A model generated the notes under the pieces. The model saw nothing but the letters and a program-made list of their open reading frames with translations. It was not told the DNA's origin and did no database searches. DNA of 64,000 bases from the NCBI RefSeq assembly GCF_020166335.1, contig NZ_JAIUJR010000001.1, positions 558,001-622,000 of the forward strand, in the 5' to 3' direction. The stretch comes from Winogradskyella alexanderae. Its GTDB lineage: Bacteria; Bacteroidota; Bacteroidia; Flavobacteriales; Flavobacteriaceae. Both the position numbers and the translations under genes were made by a program. Numbering within the stretch: the first letter of the stretch is position 1; every line of letters begins with the position of its first letter. Below, piece by piece: positions 53,316-62,266 of the stretch.

Positions 53316-55109
53316 ATGCCAGAAACTGCCTTAGATATTCAAATAAAAACCTTACCTCATCAGCCCGGTGTTTATCAATATTTTGACCAGGACAAAAACT
53401 TAATTTATGTTGGTAAAGCCAAGGATATTAAAAAACGGGTAAGTAGTTACTTTTCTAAAAACCATGAGTACGGTAAAACAAGAGTCCTTGTAAAAAACAT
53501 TTCTTCAATTAAGCATATTGTGGTTGAAACTGAAAATGACGCGCTTCTATTAGAAAATAATCTCATCAAAAAGTACCAGCCTAAGTACAATGTAATGCTT
53601 AAGGACGATAAATCTTATCCTTGGATTTGTGTAAAGAACGAAAGATTTCCTCGCATTTTTCCCACGAGACGGGTAATAAAAGACGGGTCTGAATATTTTG
53701 GACCATATACAAGCATGAAAACTGTTAAAACACTTTTGGGTTTGATAAAGGGTCTTTATCAATTACGAACGTGTAATTATGATTTGTCCGAAACCAAAAT
53801 TGAAACCGGAAAATATAAAGTTTGTTTAGAGTACCATTTGGGCAATTGTAAAGGTGCTTGTGAAGGGAAAGAAAGCGAGGTAGAATATCATTCTAATATA
53901 ACAGCAATAAGAGAAATTCTTAAAGGAAATTTTAAAGATTCTTTACAACAATTTAGAAAACAAATGAAATTGTTTGCGGAGAACATGCAATTTGAAGATG
54001 CTCAGAAGATCAAGGAGAAATTAGAAATCTTAGAGAATTATCAATCAAAATCTACTGTCGTAAATCCAAAAATTAGTAATGTAGATGTGTTCACTATTGT
54101 GAGTGACGAAACTTACGCATATGTTAATTTCCTTCAACTAAGTTACGGATCTATAATACGTTCTCATACCTTAGAATTAAGAAAGAAACTCCAAGAATCT
54201 GATAAAGACCTTTTAGAGTTGGCTATTACAGAGATAAGGCAACGTTTTAATTCCAATTCTAAAGAAATTTACGTCCCATTTAAGGTAAATCTTGGACAGG
54301 ATATTAAAGTTACCGTACCTAAACTTGGAGATAAAAAAAGTATTGTAGACCTATCTAGGCGAAATGCCATGTACTTTAGAATGGATAAGCTAAAACAGAT
54401 AAAAATTGTTGATCCGGATAGACATGCCAATCGTATTATGGCTCAGATGAAAGCAGATTTACGATTGCAGGAAGAACCAAGGCATATAGAATGTTTTGAT
54501 AATTCAAATATCCAAGGTACCAATCCTGTAGCGGCTTGTGTTGTGTTTAAAAATGGTAAACCAAGCAAAAAAGATTACAGGCATTTTAATATTAAAACAG
54601 TTGAAGGTCCTGACGATTTTGCCTCAATGGAAGAAGTTGTACACAGGAGATACAAAAGGCTGTTAGAAGAGGATGAACCACTGCCACAACTTATAATTAT
54701 AGATGGTGGAAAAGGTCAATTGTCCTCTGCTCTCAAAAGTTTAGAACTGTTAGGCTTACGTGGAAAAATTGCAATAATCGGAATCGCAAAACGATTAGAA
54801 GAATTATTTTACCCAGATGATCCAATTCCACTATATTTAGACAAGAAAAGCGAAACGCTTAAAATAATTCAACAGTTACGTAATGAAGCCCATAGATTTG
54901 GTATAGAACACCACAGGAATAGACGAAGTAAAGGAGCGCTTAAGACAGAGCTTGAAAATATTTCAGGTGTTGGTGAGCAAACAATAATTGATTTAATGAA
55001 GCATTTTAAAACAGTTAAGCGTATTGCAAATGCCAAATTAGATGAGCTGGAAGTTGTAGTCGGAGTTTCAAGGGCAAATAAAATTTATAACTATTACCAT
55101 CAGGAATAA
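53316..55109 (+). CDS. uvrC: Excinuclease ABC subunit C
   Basis: UvrC makes both incisions in nucleotide excision repair. The 597-residue protein has the GIY-YIG nuclease at the N-terminus (GVYQYFDQDKNLIYVGKAKD), the UVR helical hairpin (FAENMQFEDAQKIKEKLEIL) that binds UvrB, and the RNase H-like second nuclease (HIECFDNSNIQGTNPVAACV, LIIIDGGKGQLSSA). It ends with the tandem HhH (LENISGVGEQTIIDLMKHF). It is divergent from the rimB-like gene and is followed 1 base later by the patatin-barrel gene. Confidence 0.97.
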   Translation: MPETALDIQIKTLPHQPGVYQYFDQDKNLIYVGKAKDIKKRVSSYFSKNHEYGKTRVLVKNISSIKHIVVETENDALLLENNLIKKYQPKYNVMLKDDKSYPWICVKNERFPRIFPTRRVIKDGSEYFGPYTSMKTVKTLLGLIKGLYQLRTCNYDLSETKIETGKYKVCLEYHLGNCKGACEGKESEVEYHSNITAIREILKGNFKDSLQQFRKQMKLFAENMQFEDAQKIKEKLEILENYQSKSTVVNPKISNVDVFTIVSDETYAYVNFLQLSYGSIIRSHTLELRKKLQESDKDLLELAITEIRQRFNSNSKEIYVPFKVNLGQDIKVTVPKLGDKKSIVDLSRRNAMYFRMDKLKQIKIVDPDRHANRIMAQMKADLRLQEEPRHIECFDNSNIQGTNPVAACVVFKNGKPSKKDYRHFNIKTVEGPDDFASMEEVVHRRYKRLLEEDEPLPQLIIIDGGKGQLSSALKSLELLGLRGKIAIIGIAKRLEELFYPDDPIPLYLDKKSETLKIIQQLRNEAHRFGIEHHRNRRSKGALKTELENISGVGEQTIIDLMKHFKTVKRIANAKLDELEVVVGVSRANKIYNYYHQE

Positions 55110-55110
55110 C

Positions 55111-57375
55111 TTGGCTAGATTTAGACCATATTGTAAATCAACTCGGCAATTTATATGTATTGCCACATTTTTAATAAGCTATTTTTTTTGCTTCCAGTCC
55201 TCTGCTCAAGAGAACGAAGAACCAAAAGTAGGACTCGTATTAAGTGGTGGTGGCGCGAAAGGTTTTGCTCATATTGGTGTACTTAAGGTAATTGATAGTC
55301 TTGGGATAAAGGTAGACTACATTGCTGGTACAAGTATGGGTGCTATAATTGGATCGCTCTATGCTACCGGCTATTCTGGGGTACAGCTAGAAACTTTTTT
55401 TAATAGTATAGATTTTGATGTGTTAATTAACGATGAGTTTGAACGTTCATCAAAAACATTTTATGAAAGAGAAAATGCTGAAAAATATGCGGTGAGTCTT
55501 CCTTTTGACAATTTTAGTGTCAGTTTGCCATCAGGGCTTTCACGAGGTCAAAATGTTTATAACCTATTGTATCAATTAATGCTTCCTGTAAGTGATATAA
55601 AAGATTTTAGCAAACTGCCAATTCCATTTTTTTGTATCGCAACAGACATAGAAACAGGTGAGTCGTTGATAATGGATAAAGGAAGCTTGGCTGAGGCAGT
55701 TACCGCTAGTGGTGCATTACCGTCTTTATTTCAACCGGTAGTAATAAATAATAGAATTCTAATTGATGGAGGTGTAACCAATAACTTTCCGGTTCAAGAA
55801 CTAAGAGCGAAAGGTATGGATATAATTATTGGAGTAGATGTACAAGATGCATTAAAAGACAGGGAATCTCTAAAGACAGCGCCAGAGATTTTAATACAGA
55901 TTAATAATTTCCGCACAATAAATGCAATGAAAGAGAAGGTTTCATTAACCGATATTTACATAAAGCCAGACATTACTAATTTTTCTGTAATCTCATTTGA
56001 TGAAGGCCGAAACATTATTGAAAATGGAGAGATAGCGGCAAAGAATAAGATAACCCAATTAATTGATATCAAGAATAGACAACAAGTTACTGTGTCAACA
56101 CCGCCAATAATGCCTTTAGATAGTCTAAGAATTGCTTCGGTTGAAATAAATGGGAATAAACGATTTACGCGGTCTTATATTTTGGGTAAGTTCAAATTTA
56201 GAGACGATAGAAAAATAAGTTATTCAAAATTTAAAAAAGGAATTAACAACCTTATTGCAACAAATAATTTTGAGACGTTTCGATATCAACTTGAGACAGC
56301 AGATAATGAGGATGCTTATCACTTAAAGGGTAATATAAAAGAGTCTGAAACATCTACATTTTTGAAACTAGGTGTGCATTATGATGGTCTTTACAAAAGT
56401 GCTGCCTTGGCAAATCTCACAAAGCAACAACTACTCTTTAAAAATGATCTAGCGTCATTGGATATTATTTTAGGGGATAATTCAAGGTATAATTTTGATT
56501 ATTTTATTGATAAGGGATTTTATATTAGCATTGGTGTAAAATCAAGATTTAACCATTTTAGCAAGGGTATAAATCCAGCTATTGCCTTGGGAGACGATTC
56601 GCCATTGCTGGGGACCTTGAACAGGATTGATGTAGATTTAAATGATTTTACAAACCAAGTATATCTTCAAACTATTTTTAGAAAAGATTTTGCATTGCGA
56701 CTAGGCGGTGAGTACAAACGTCTAAAAATTACATCTGAAACTCTTTTCGAAGAAAACCAAGATCAAGAAGTAACATTTGACAATACCGACTATTTTAGTC
56801 TTTACGGAAATTTGGTTTTTGATGACTATGACAATCCCTATTTTCCAAAAAACGGATTTTATTTTAATGGTGATTTTCATTGGTATGTAGGTGTAGCTGG
56901 TTTTAATACAGATTTTGAACCATTTTCAATTGCAAAAGCGGATATTGGTTATGCTTTTAGTTTATCTGATAGAATGGCATTTAAGGCTGAAACAAGTGGC
57001 GGATTTAATATTGGTGAAGGTGCGACAAACACATTAAACTTTGCTTTAGGTGGCTATGGTCGAAATTTTATAAATAATTTCTTTTCATTTTATGGCTATG
57101 ATTATTTAGATCTTACAGGTGATAGTTTTGTAAAAGCTTGTTTTACAATAGATTATGAGCTGTTTAACAACCATCATTTGCTATTAGCAGCTAATTACGC
57201 AAATGTTGAAAATGGTCTTTTTGAAACGGGTAATTGGCTTTCTGCTCCTGATTTTACGGGATACGCGTTAGGATATTCCTTAGAAACTTTCCTTGGTCCA
57301 TTGGAAGGGAAATACACCTACTCTCCAGAAACGGGGAATTCCTACTGGTTTTTTAATCTGGGATTTTGGTTTTAA
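55111..57375 (+). CDS. Patatin-like phospholipase fused to POTRA and outer-membrane barrel (PlpD-type)
   Basis: A 754-residue outer-membrane protein with a TTG start and signal segment (ICIATFLISYFFCFQSSAQ). Residues 40-235 are a patatin lipase domain: oxyanion GGGAKGFAHIG, nucleophile GTSMG and the DGGVTNNFP aspartate. A POTRA-like segment follows (about 325-400, ASVEINGNKRFTRSYILGKF), then a BamA/surface-antigen-type barrel (from about 405) ending in FFNLGFWF. This is the type Vd secretion architecture of PlpD, in which the lipase is surface-displayed or secreted. It is separated from uvrC by 1 base, so it may be cotranscribed with it. Confidence 0.9.
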   Translation: MARFRPYCKSTRQFICIATFLISYFFCFQSSAQENEEPKVGLVLSGGGAKGFAHIGVLKVIDSLGIKVDYIAGTSMGAIIGSLYATGYSGVQLETFFNSIDFDVLINDEFERSSKTFYERENAEKYAVSLPFDNFSVSLPSGLSRGQNVYNLLYQLMLPVSDIKDFSKLPIPFFCIATDIETGESLIMDKGSLAEAVTASGALPSLFQPVVINNRILIDGGVTNNFPVQELRAKGMDIIIGVDVQDALKDRESLKTAPEILIQINNFRTINAMKEKVSLTDIYIKPDITNFSVISFDEGRNIIENGEIAAKNKITQLIDIKNRQQVTVSTPPIMPLDSLRIASVEINGNKRFTRSYILGKFKFRDDRKISYSKFKKGINNLIATNNFETFRYQLETADNEDAYHLKGNIKESETSTFLKLGVHYDGLYKSAALANLTKQQLLFKNDLASLDIILGDNSRYNFDYFIDKGFYISIGVKSRFNHFSKGINPAIALGDDSPLLGTLNRIDVDLNDFTNQVYLQTIFRKDFALRLGGEYKRLKITSETLFEENQDQEVTFDNTDYFSLYGNLVFDDYDNPYFPKNGFYFNGDFHWYVGVAGFNTDFEPFSIAKADIGYAFSLSDRMAFKAETSGGFNIGEGATNTLNFALGGYGRNFINNFFSFYGYDYLDLTGDSFVKACFTIDYELFNNHHLLLAANYANVENGLFETGNWLSAPDFTGYALGYSLETFLGPLEGKYTYSPETGNSYWFFNLGFWF

Positions 57376-57553
57376 ATTTAAAATTTTGCAACTTTAGCTC
57401 AATTATGAAACTATTCTGGGCAGACATAAAACTACATTTACATTTCCTCATCAAAAGGAATCCAGAATAAATACGCATTTTTTGTACCTTTAAAACAGTG
57501 TCGTTGTATCCTAAAATATGGGATAATTCAATCAACTTTTAAACTATAAGAAA

Positions 57554-58711
57554 ATGCCATTTTATCATAAACTCGGAAAAATTCCACCAAAAAGACATAC
57601 ACAATTTAAAAAGCCAAATGGTGACTTTTATTATGAGCAGTTATTTGGGACTATAGGTTTTGACGGTATGTCTACCAACAGCTATCACGAGCAACGTCCT
57701 ACGCAGGTCAAAGAAATTAAAGCACAGTATAGTATTGCTCCAAAGGTCGCTAAAGCCAATAATATGCAATCCTATCGGTTTCATGGGTTTAAGGTTAACC
57801 AAGAAGACGATTATTTAGATAGCAGAAAAATTGTACTAACTAATAGCGACTGTAATATAATTTTGGCAGCGCCTAGAAAATCAACAGAAGATTATTTTTA
57901 TAAGAACACGGATGCTGATGAGTTAATATTTATACATCGTGGTACTGGGAAATTACGAACACATCTCGGGAATCTCGATTTTAAATATGGCGATTATCTC
58001 TTGGTGCCAAGAGGAATTATTTATAAGATAGATTTCGATACGGTGGACAATAGATTATTCATTGTTGAATCTTACAGGCCTATATACACACCAAAGCGTT
58101 ACCGAAATTGGTTTGGACAGTTATTAGAGCATTCACCATTTTGCGAACGTGACCTAAGACAACCACAAGAATTGGAAACCTACAATGAATCAGGTGATTT
58201 TCTTATAAAAATTAAAAAGCAAGATGAAATAATTGAAATGGTGTATGCATCCCATCCGTTTGATGTGGTTGGCTATGATGGCTATAATTATCCGTATGCG
58301 TTTTCAATTCACGATTTTGAGCCAATAACAGGTAGGGTACATCAGCCGCCTCCAGTACATCAAACTTTTGAGACAGATGCTCTTGTAGTATGCAGTTTTG
58401 TGCCACGTTTATATGATTATCATCCACTAGCTGTGCCTGCACCATACAACCACAGTAATATTGACAGCGATGAGGTTTTGTATTATGTAGATGGTGATTT
58501 TATGAGTAGAAATGATATTGATGCAGGGCATATATCATTGCATCCAGCTGGGATACCTCATGGACCGCATCCTGGTGCAATGGAGCGGAGTATTGGTAAA
58601 GTAAAAACAGATGAATTGGCTGTGATGGTAGATACCTTTAAACCTTTAAAGGTAACGGAAGAAGCTTTGAAAATCGCAGACAATGATTATTACAAATCGT
58701 GGTTAGAATAA
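57554..58711 (+). CDS. hmgA: Homogentisate 1,2-dioxygenase
   Basis: HmgA opens the ring of homogentisate to maleylacetoacetate in tyrosine and phenylalanine catabolism. The 385-residue protein has the cupin-like N-terminal half (DELIFIHRGTGKLRTHLG, DYLLVPRGIIYKI) and the iron-binding C-terminal part (HPAGIPHGPHPGAMERS, with the preceding PPPVHQTFE). This is the shorter Bacteroidota form compared with about 440 residues in Pseudomonas. It leads an operon with a CCC-motif membrane protein (15-base gap) and hppD. Confidence 0.94.
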   Translation: MPFYHKLGKIPPKRHTQFKKPNGDFYYEQLFGTIGFDGMSTNSYHEQRPTQVKEIKAQYSIAPKVAKANNMQSYRFHGFKVNQEDDYLDSRKIVLTNSDCNIILAAPRKSTEDYFYKNTDADELIFIHRGTGKLRTHLGNLDFKYGDYLLVPRGIIYKIDFDTVDNRLFIVESYRPIYTPKRYRNWFGQLLEHSPFCERDLRQPQELETYNESGDFLIKIKKQDEIIEMVYASHPFDVVGYDGYNYPYAFSIHDFEPITGRVHQPPPVHQTFETDALVVCSFVPRLYDYHPLAVPAPYNHSNIDSDEVLYYVDGDFMSRNDIDAGHISLHPAGIPHGPHPGAMERSIGKVKTDELAVMVDTFKPLKVTEEALKIADNDYYKSWLE

Positions 58712-58726
58712 CATTGATTTTTATAA

Positions 58727-59215
58727 ATGCACTCGAGTAAATTAGCAGCAGATCCGTTAGCATTAGTACTAGGGATATTATCATTAGTGCTTGGTATCGC
58801 TGGATGTTGCTGTTATGGCATTACAGCAATTATTCCACTAGTATTGGCAATCGTTGGGCTCGTGTCTGCAAACAAAAGTTTGCGAGAATATCGTGAAAAT
58901 CCTCAAGCTTTTTCACCACAATCGGCCAGTAATGTCAATACGGCTAAGGTTTTAAATATTATTGGAATTGTTATCAATGGTTTTGTTGTGTTAATTTCGG
59001 TAGTAATTATTGCATTTTACGGCACCATGCTTTCATCAGAAATTTTTGAAGAAATTAGAAATAATTCTAGGACTACTGATGATTATTATGAAATTGAAGT
59101 AGATACCTCTAACACCAAGGGCCATGAAAATTATTTTAAGGAAGAACAAGATTCAATCAATATAGACGATTTATTGCAAAAACAAACAGAAAAAGTAACA
59201 CTAGAAATCAATTAA
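58727..59215 (+). CDS. CCC-motif membrane protein
   Basis: A 162-residue small membrane protein with a helix pair at residues 10-48. The first carries GIAGCCCYGITAIIPLVLAI, the triple-cysteine motif that names this flavobacterial family. A second hydrophobic segment follows (about 75-102, VLNIIGIVINGFVVLISVVII), and then a charged, Thr/Asn-rich cytoplasmic or extracytoplasmic tail. DUF4190-like patterning is evident. No function is established. It lies tightly between hmgA and hppD (gaps of 15 and 4 bases). Confidence 0.8.
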   Translation: MHSSKLAADPLALVLGILSLVLGIAGCCCYGITAIIPLVLAIVGLVSANKSLREYRENPQAFSPQSASNVNTAKVLNIIGIVINGFVVLISVVIIAFYGTMLSSEIFEEIRNNSRTTDDYYEIEVDTSNTKGHENYFKEEQDSINIDDLLQKQTEKVTLEIN

Positions 59216-59219
59216 TATT

Positions 59220-60380
59220 ATGGCAAAAGAAGTAAAAAGCGTTAATTATGGCTTAGAGAAAATATTTGAGGAGGCACAGGATTTTTTACCGCTCTTAGGT
59301 ACCGATTATGTGGAGTTTTACGTGGGCAATGCAAAACAAGCTGCGCATTATTATAAAACAGCATTTGGCTTTCAATCATATGCCTATAAAGGCCTAGAAA
59401 CGGGTTCAAGGGACTCAGTAAGCTATGTGTTAAAGCAAGATAAAATAAGGCTGGTTCTTACAACACCATTAAATAGCAAATCCCCAATTAACGAGCATAT
59501 TGTTAAACATGGTGATGGCGTTAAGGTAATAGCACTTTGGGTAGATGATGCAAGAAAATCTTATGAAGAAACGACCAAGCGTGGCGCAAAATCTTATATG
59601 GAACCAATGGTCGAAAAGGACGAATACGGTGAAGTGGTTAGGTCTGGTATTTATACCTATGGTGAAACAGTTCATATGTTTATTGAGCGAAAAAATTATG
59701 AAGGTGTTTTTATGCCAGGATTTGTAGAATGGAATAGTGATTATAATCCAGAACCTGTTGGCCTTAAGTTCATTGACCATATGGTAGGTAATGTAGGTTG
59801 GGGACAAATGAATAAATGGGTAAAATGGTATGAGGAGGTTATGGGATTCGTGAACTTCTTATCCTTCGACGACAAGCAAATACATACCGAATATTCAGCG
59901 CTTATGAGTAAGGTTATGAGTAACGGTAATGGAAGAATTAAATTTCCAATTAACGAACCTGCTAAGGCAGCCAAAAAATCACAGATAGAAGAATATTTAG
60001 ACTTCTATGAAGGGTCTGGTGTACAGCATATTGCCGTTGCCACAGATGATATCATTAAAACCGTTGCACAATTAAAAGCGAGAGGCGTGGAGTTTCTTCC
60101 GCCACCACCACAATCCTATTACGACATGATTCCAGAACGTTTAGGTGATCATATGGAAATGATGAATGAAGACATCAGTGAATTACAAAAACTTTCTATC
60201 CTTGTTGATGCTGATGAGGAAGGGTATTTGCTTCAGATTTTTACTAAACCTGTCGAGGATAGACCAACACTATTTTTCGAGATAATTCAGCGTATGGGAG
60301 CCAAAGGGTTTGGAGCAGGTAACTTCAAAGCACTTTTTGAGTCTATTGAAAGAGAACAAGCCAAAAGAGGTACACTTTAG
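59220..60380 (+). CDS. hppD: 4-hydroxyphenylpyruvate dioxygenase
   Basis: HppD converts 4-hydroxyphenylpyruvate to homogentisate, the substrate of HmgA two genes upstream. The 386-residue protein has two vicinal-oxygen-chelate halves. The first includes DYVEFYVGNAKQAAHYYKTAFGF in part. The active second half has the iron ligands in IDHMVGNVGW, VQHIAVATDDI and FFEIIQRMGAKGFGAGNF, the last also being the family C-terminal signature. Together with hmgA it forms the tyrosine-degradation core; phenylalanine hydroxylase and maleylacetoacetate isomerase are not in the window. Confidence 0.97.
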   Translation: MAKEVKSVNYGLEKIFEEAQDFLPLLGTDYVEFYVGNAKQAAHYYKTAFGFQSYAYKGLETGSRDSVSYVLKQDKIRLVLTTPLNSKSPINEHIVKHGDGVKVIALWVDDARKSYEETTKRGAKSYMEPMVEKDEYGEVVRSGIYTYGETVHMFIERKNYEGVFMPGFVEWNSDYNPEPVGLKFIDHMVGNVGWGQMNKWVKWYEEVMGFVNFLSFDDKQIHTEYSALMSKVMSNGNGRIKFPINEPAKAAKKSQIEEYLDFYEGSGVQHIAVATDDIIKTVAQLKARGVEFLPPPPQSYYDMIPERLGDHMEMMNEDISELQKLSILVDADEEGYLLQIFTKPVEDRPTLFFEIIQRMGAKGFGAGNFKALFESIEREQAKRGTL

Positions 60381-60475
60381 AAGCTTTTAGTTATTGTTTT
60401 GCATCCATAATTTAGATTTGTAATTTTGGAATGGTAATTGTAAATATGCTTGGTATTAACACATATTAAGACAAT

Positions 60476-60511
60476 TGTAACACATTGGTAACGTTACATT
60501 ATTTACATTTA
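60476..60511 (+). promoter_or_regulatory. Operator-like palindrome within a promoter before the DUF3108 gene
   Basis: The perfect palindrome GTAACGTTAC (60488-60497) lies between TTG (60485-60487) and TACATTTA (60504-60511, one base from TAnnTTTG), 16 bases apart. A TGTAAC copy at 60476-60481 also pairs with GTTACA at 60493-60498. A dimeric regulator of the DUF3108-kynA operon could bind here. Confidence 0.45.
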
Positions 60512-60524
60512 TACTAAAAGCGTT

Positions 60525-61319
60525 ATGAAATATATTTTTGTATTTATACTGTTTTTTACTGGCCTTAGTACTACCGGAGTCCAAAATGATTCATCTTTTC
60601 AAAAGGGAGAATGGTTTAAATTTAGAATGAGCTATAGTGGTTGGTTCAAAGCAGGTGAGGCCACATTGAAGATGGATGAGAAAGAGCTTAATGGAAAGCC
60701 TGTGTTTCACGTTGTTGGTAAAGGAAAAACCACGGGATTAATTAATGCTTTTTTCAAGGTGAGAGATCGCTATGAAAGTTACTTTGATAAAACAACAGGT
60801 GCCCCATATAAATTTATTAGAAAAATTGATGAAGGCGGTCATACTAAGGATATTGAGATTAAGTTTGATCACGAAGAACAAAAGGCGATCGTAAACAATA
60901 AAAAGCGCAATAAGATTACTACACATACTACGGAGCAAGATGTTCAAGATATGGTTTCTATGTATTATTATTTGCGGAACAATTTAAATACAGACGGCTT
61001 AAAAATTGGAGATGAGATTAGAACCAACATGTTTTTTGATGAAGAAAACTATGGATTTAAACTTAAATATTTAGGTAAAGAGACCATAAAAATAGAACTG
61101 AACGGATCCAAGGTACGCATTAAATCACTAAAGTTTAGACCTTATGTAATGGCTGGTAGAGTTTTCAAAGAAGAAGAAAGTTTAACCTTGTGGGTCAGTG
61201 CAGATAAAAACAAAATACCTTTAAAAATTAAGGCAGACCTTGCAGTAGGTTCTCTAAGGGCAGATCTAGAAGCATTTAAGGGGCTTAAATATTCTTTTCC
61301 CGTGGAATTTGATAATTAA
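60525..61319 (+). CDS. DUF3108 exported protein
   Basis: A 264-residue exported protein with a short signal peptide (MKYIFVFILFFTGLSTTG) and the DUF3108 pattern: FQKGEWFKFRMSYSGWFKAGEATLKM, then FHVVGKGKTTGLINAFFKVRDRYESYFD and KADLAVGSLRADLE near the end. It is all-beta and has no catalytic motif; the family may bind hydrophobic ligands or lipids, but no role is established. It is followed 3 bases later by tryptophan 2,3-dioxygenase, an order I have seen in other flavobacteria. Confidence 0.86.
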   Translation: MKYIFVFILFFTGLSTTGVQNDSSFQKGEWFKFRMSYSGWFKAGEATLKMDEKELNGKPVFHVVGKGKTTGLINAFFKVRDRYESYFDKTTGAPYKFIRKIDEGGHTKDIEIKFDHEEQKAIVNNKKRNKITTHTTEQDVQDMVSMYYYLRNNLNTDGLKIGDEIRTNMFFDEENYGFKLKYLGKETIKIELNGSKVRIKSLKFRPYVMAGRVFKEEESLTLWVSADKNKIPLKIKADLAVGSLRADLEAFKGLKYSFPVEFDN

Positions 61320-61322
61320 ATT

Positions 61323-62255
61323 ATGGACGACCAACCTAATTTCGACGCTATTTTAAAACAGCTTCAAGAGAAGTATAATCAAATAGACCAAGATACTGAT
61401 GATCATTTATACGGCTTGCTATACAGCAAGCCGATTACATATTGGGACTATATACAAACAGATGCGCTTTTAAACCTTCAGATTCAGCGTACTACCTTAC
61501 CAGATGAAATGGTGTTCATAGCATACCATCAAATTAATGAGCTTATTTTTAAAATGATTCTTTGGGAGATTGAGCAAGTTGCAGATAGCAAATCACTCGA
61601 TGTTACATTTTTTGAGAATAAAATAATGCGAATAAGTCGCTATTTTGATATGCTAACCACTTCATTTAACATAATGAGAGAGGGAATGGAGATAGAGCAA
61701 TACATGAAATTTAGATATACATTAACACCTGCCAGCGGATTTCAAAGCGCACAATACAGATTAATTGAGTTTGCTTCTACAGAATTAATAAACCTTATAG
61801 ATTATAGATTTAGAGCAACAATTAATCGTGAAACACCATTCACGCACGCCTTTGAACATTTGTATTGGCAAGCCGCTGGAAAAGATCATAAAACTGGAAA
61901 AAAATCAACACTTTTAATTAATTTTGAAAACCGTTATAAAGAGGAGTTTTTAAGATTTATGCAAACCTATAACACCAAAAATCTTTGGACGCGGTTTAAG
62001 GAATTACCAGAGGAAGACCGTAAGGATAAAAATCTGGTAAAAGCCATGAGACATTATGATTATACGGTAAATGTTACTTGGGTAATGGCGCATTACAATA
62101 CTGCGGTACATTACATTGAAAGTGGTCTTGGAGATGGAGAAGCAACCGGTGGTAGCGATTGGAAAAAGTATATGCATCCAAGATACCAAAGGCGCATTTT
62201 CTTTCCGGAATTGTGGACAGAGGAAGAATTAAAAAATTGGGGAAACAACATATAA
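61323..62255 (+). CDS. kynA: Tryptophan 2,3-dioxygenase
   Basis: A heme enzyme that opens tryptophan to N-formylkynurenine. The 310-residue helical protein has MVFIAYHQINELIFKMILWE, the LTPASGFQSAQYRLIEF substrate region, and the C-terminal heme-ligand segment VMAHYNTAVHYIESG followed by GGSDWKKYMHPRYQRRIFFP in part. The family is usually about 280-400 residues. The later kynurenine-pathway genes are not in the window. It lies within the DUF3108-kynA-M23-pgi gene row. Confidence 0.93.
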   Translation: MDDQPNFDAILKQLQEKYNQIDQDTDDHLYGLLYSKPITYWDYIQTDALLNLQIQRTTLPDEMVFIAYHQINELIFKMILWEIEQVADSKSLDVTFFENKIMRISRYFDMLTTSFNIMREGMEIEQYMKFRYTLTPASGFQSAQYRLIEFASTELINLIDYRFRATINRETPFTHAFEHLYWQAAGKDHKTGKKSTLLINFENRYKEEFLRFMQTYNTKNLWTRFKELPEEDRKDKNLVKAMRHYDYTVNVTWVMAHYNTAVHYIESGLGDGEATGGSDWKKYMHPRYQRRIFFPELWTEEELKNWGNNI

Positions 62256-62266
62256 TAAATGCATTA

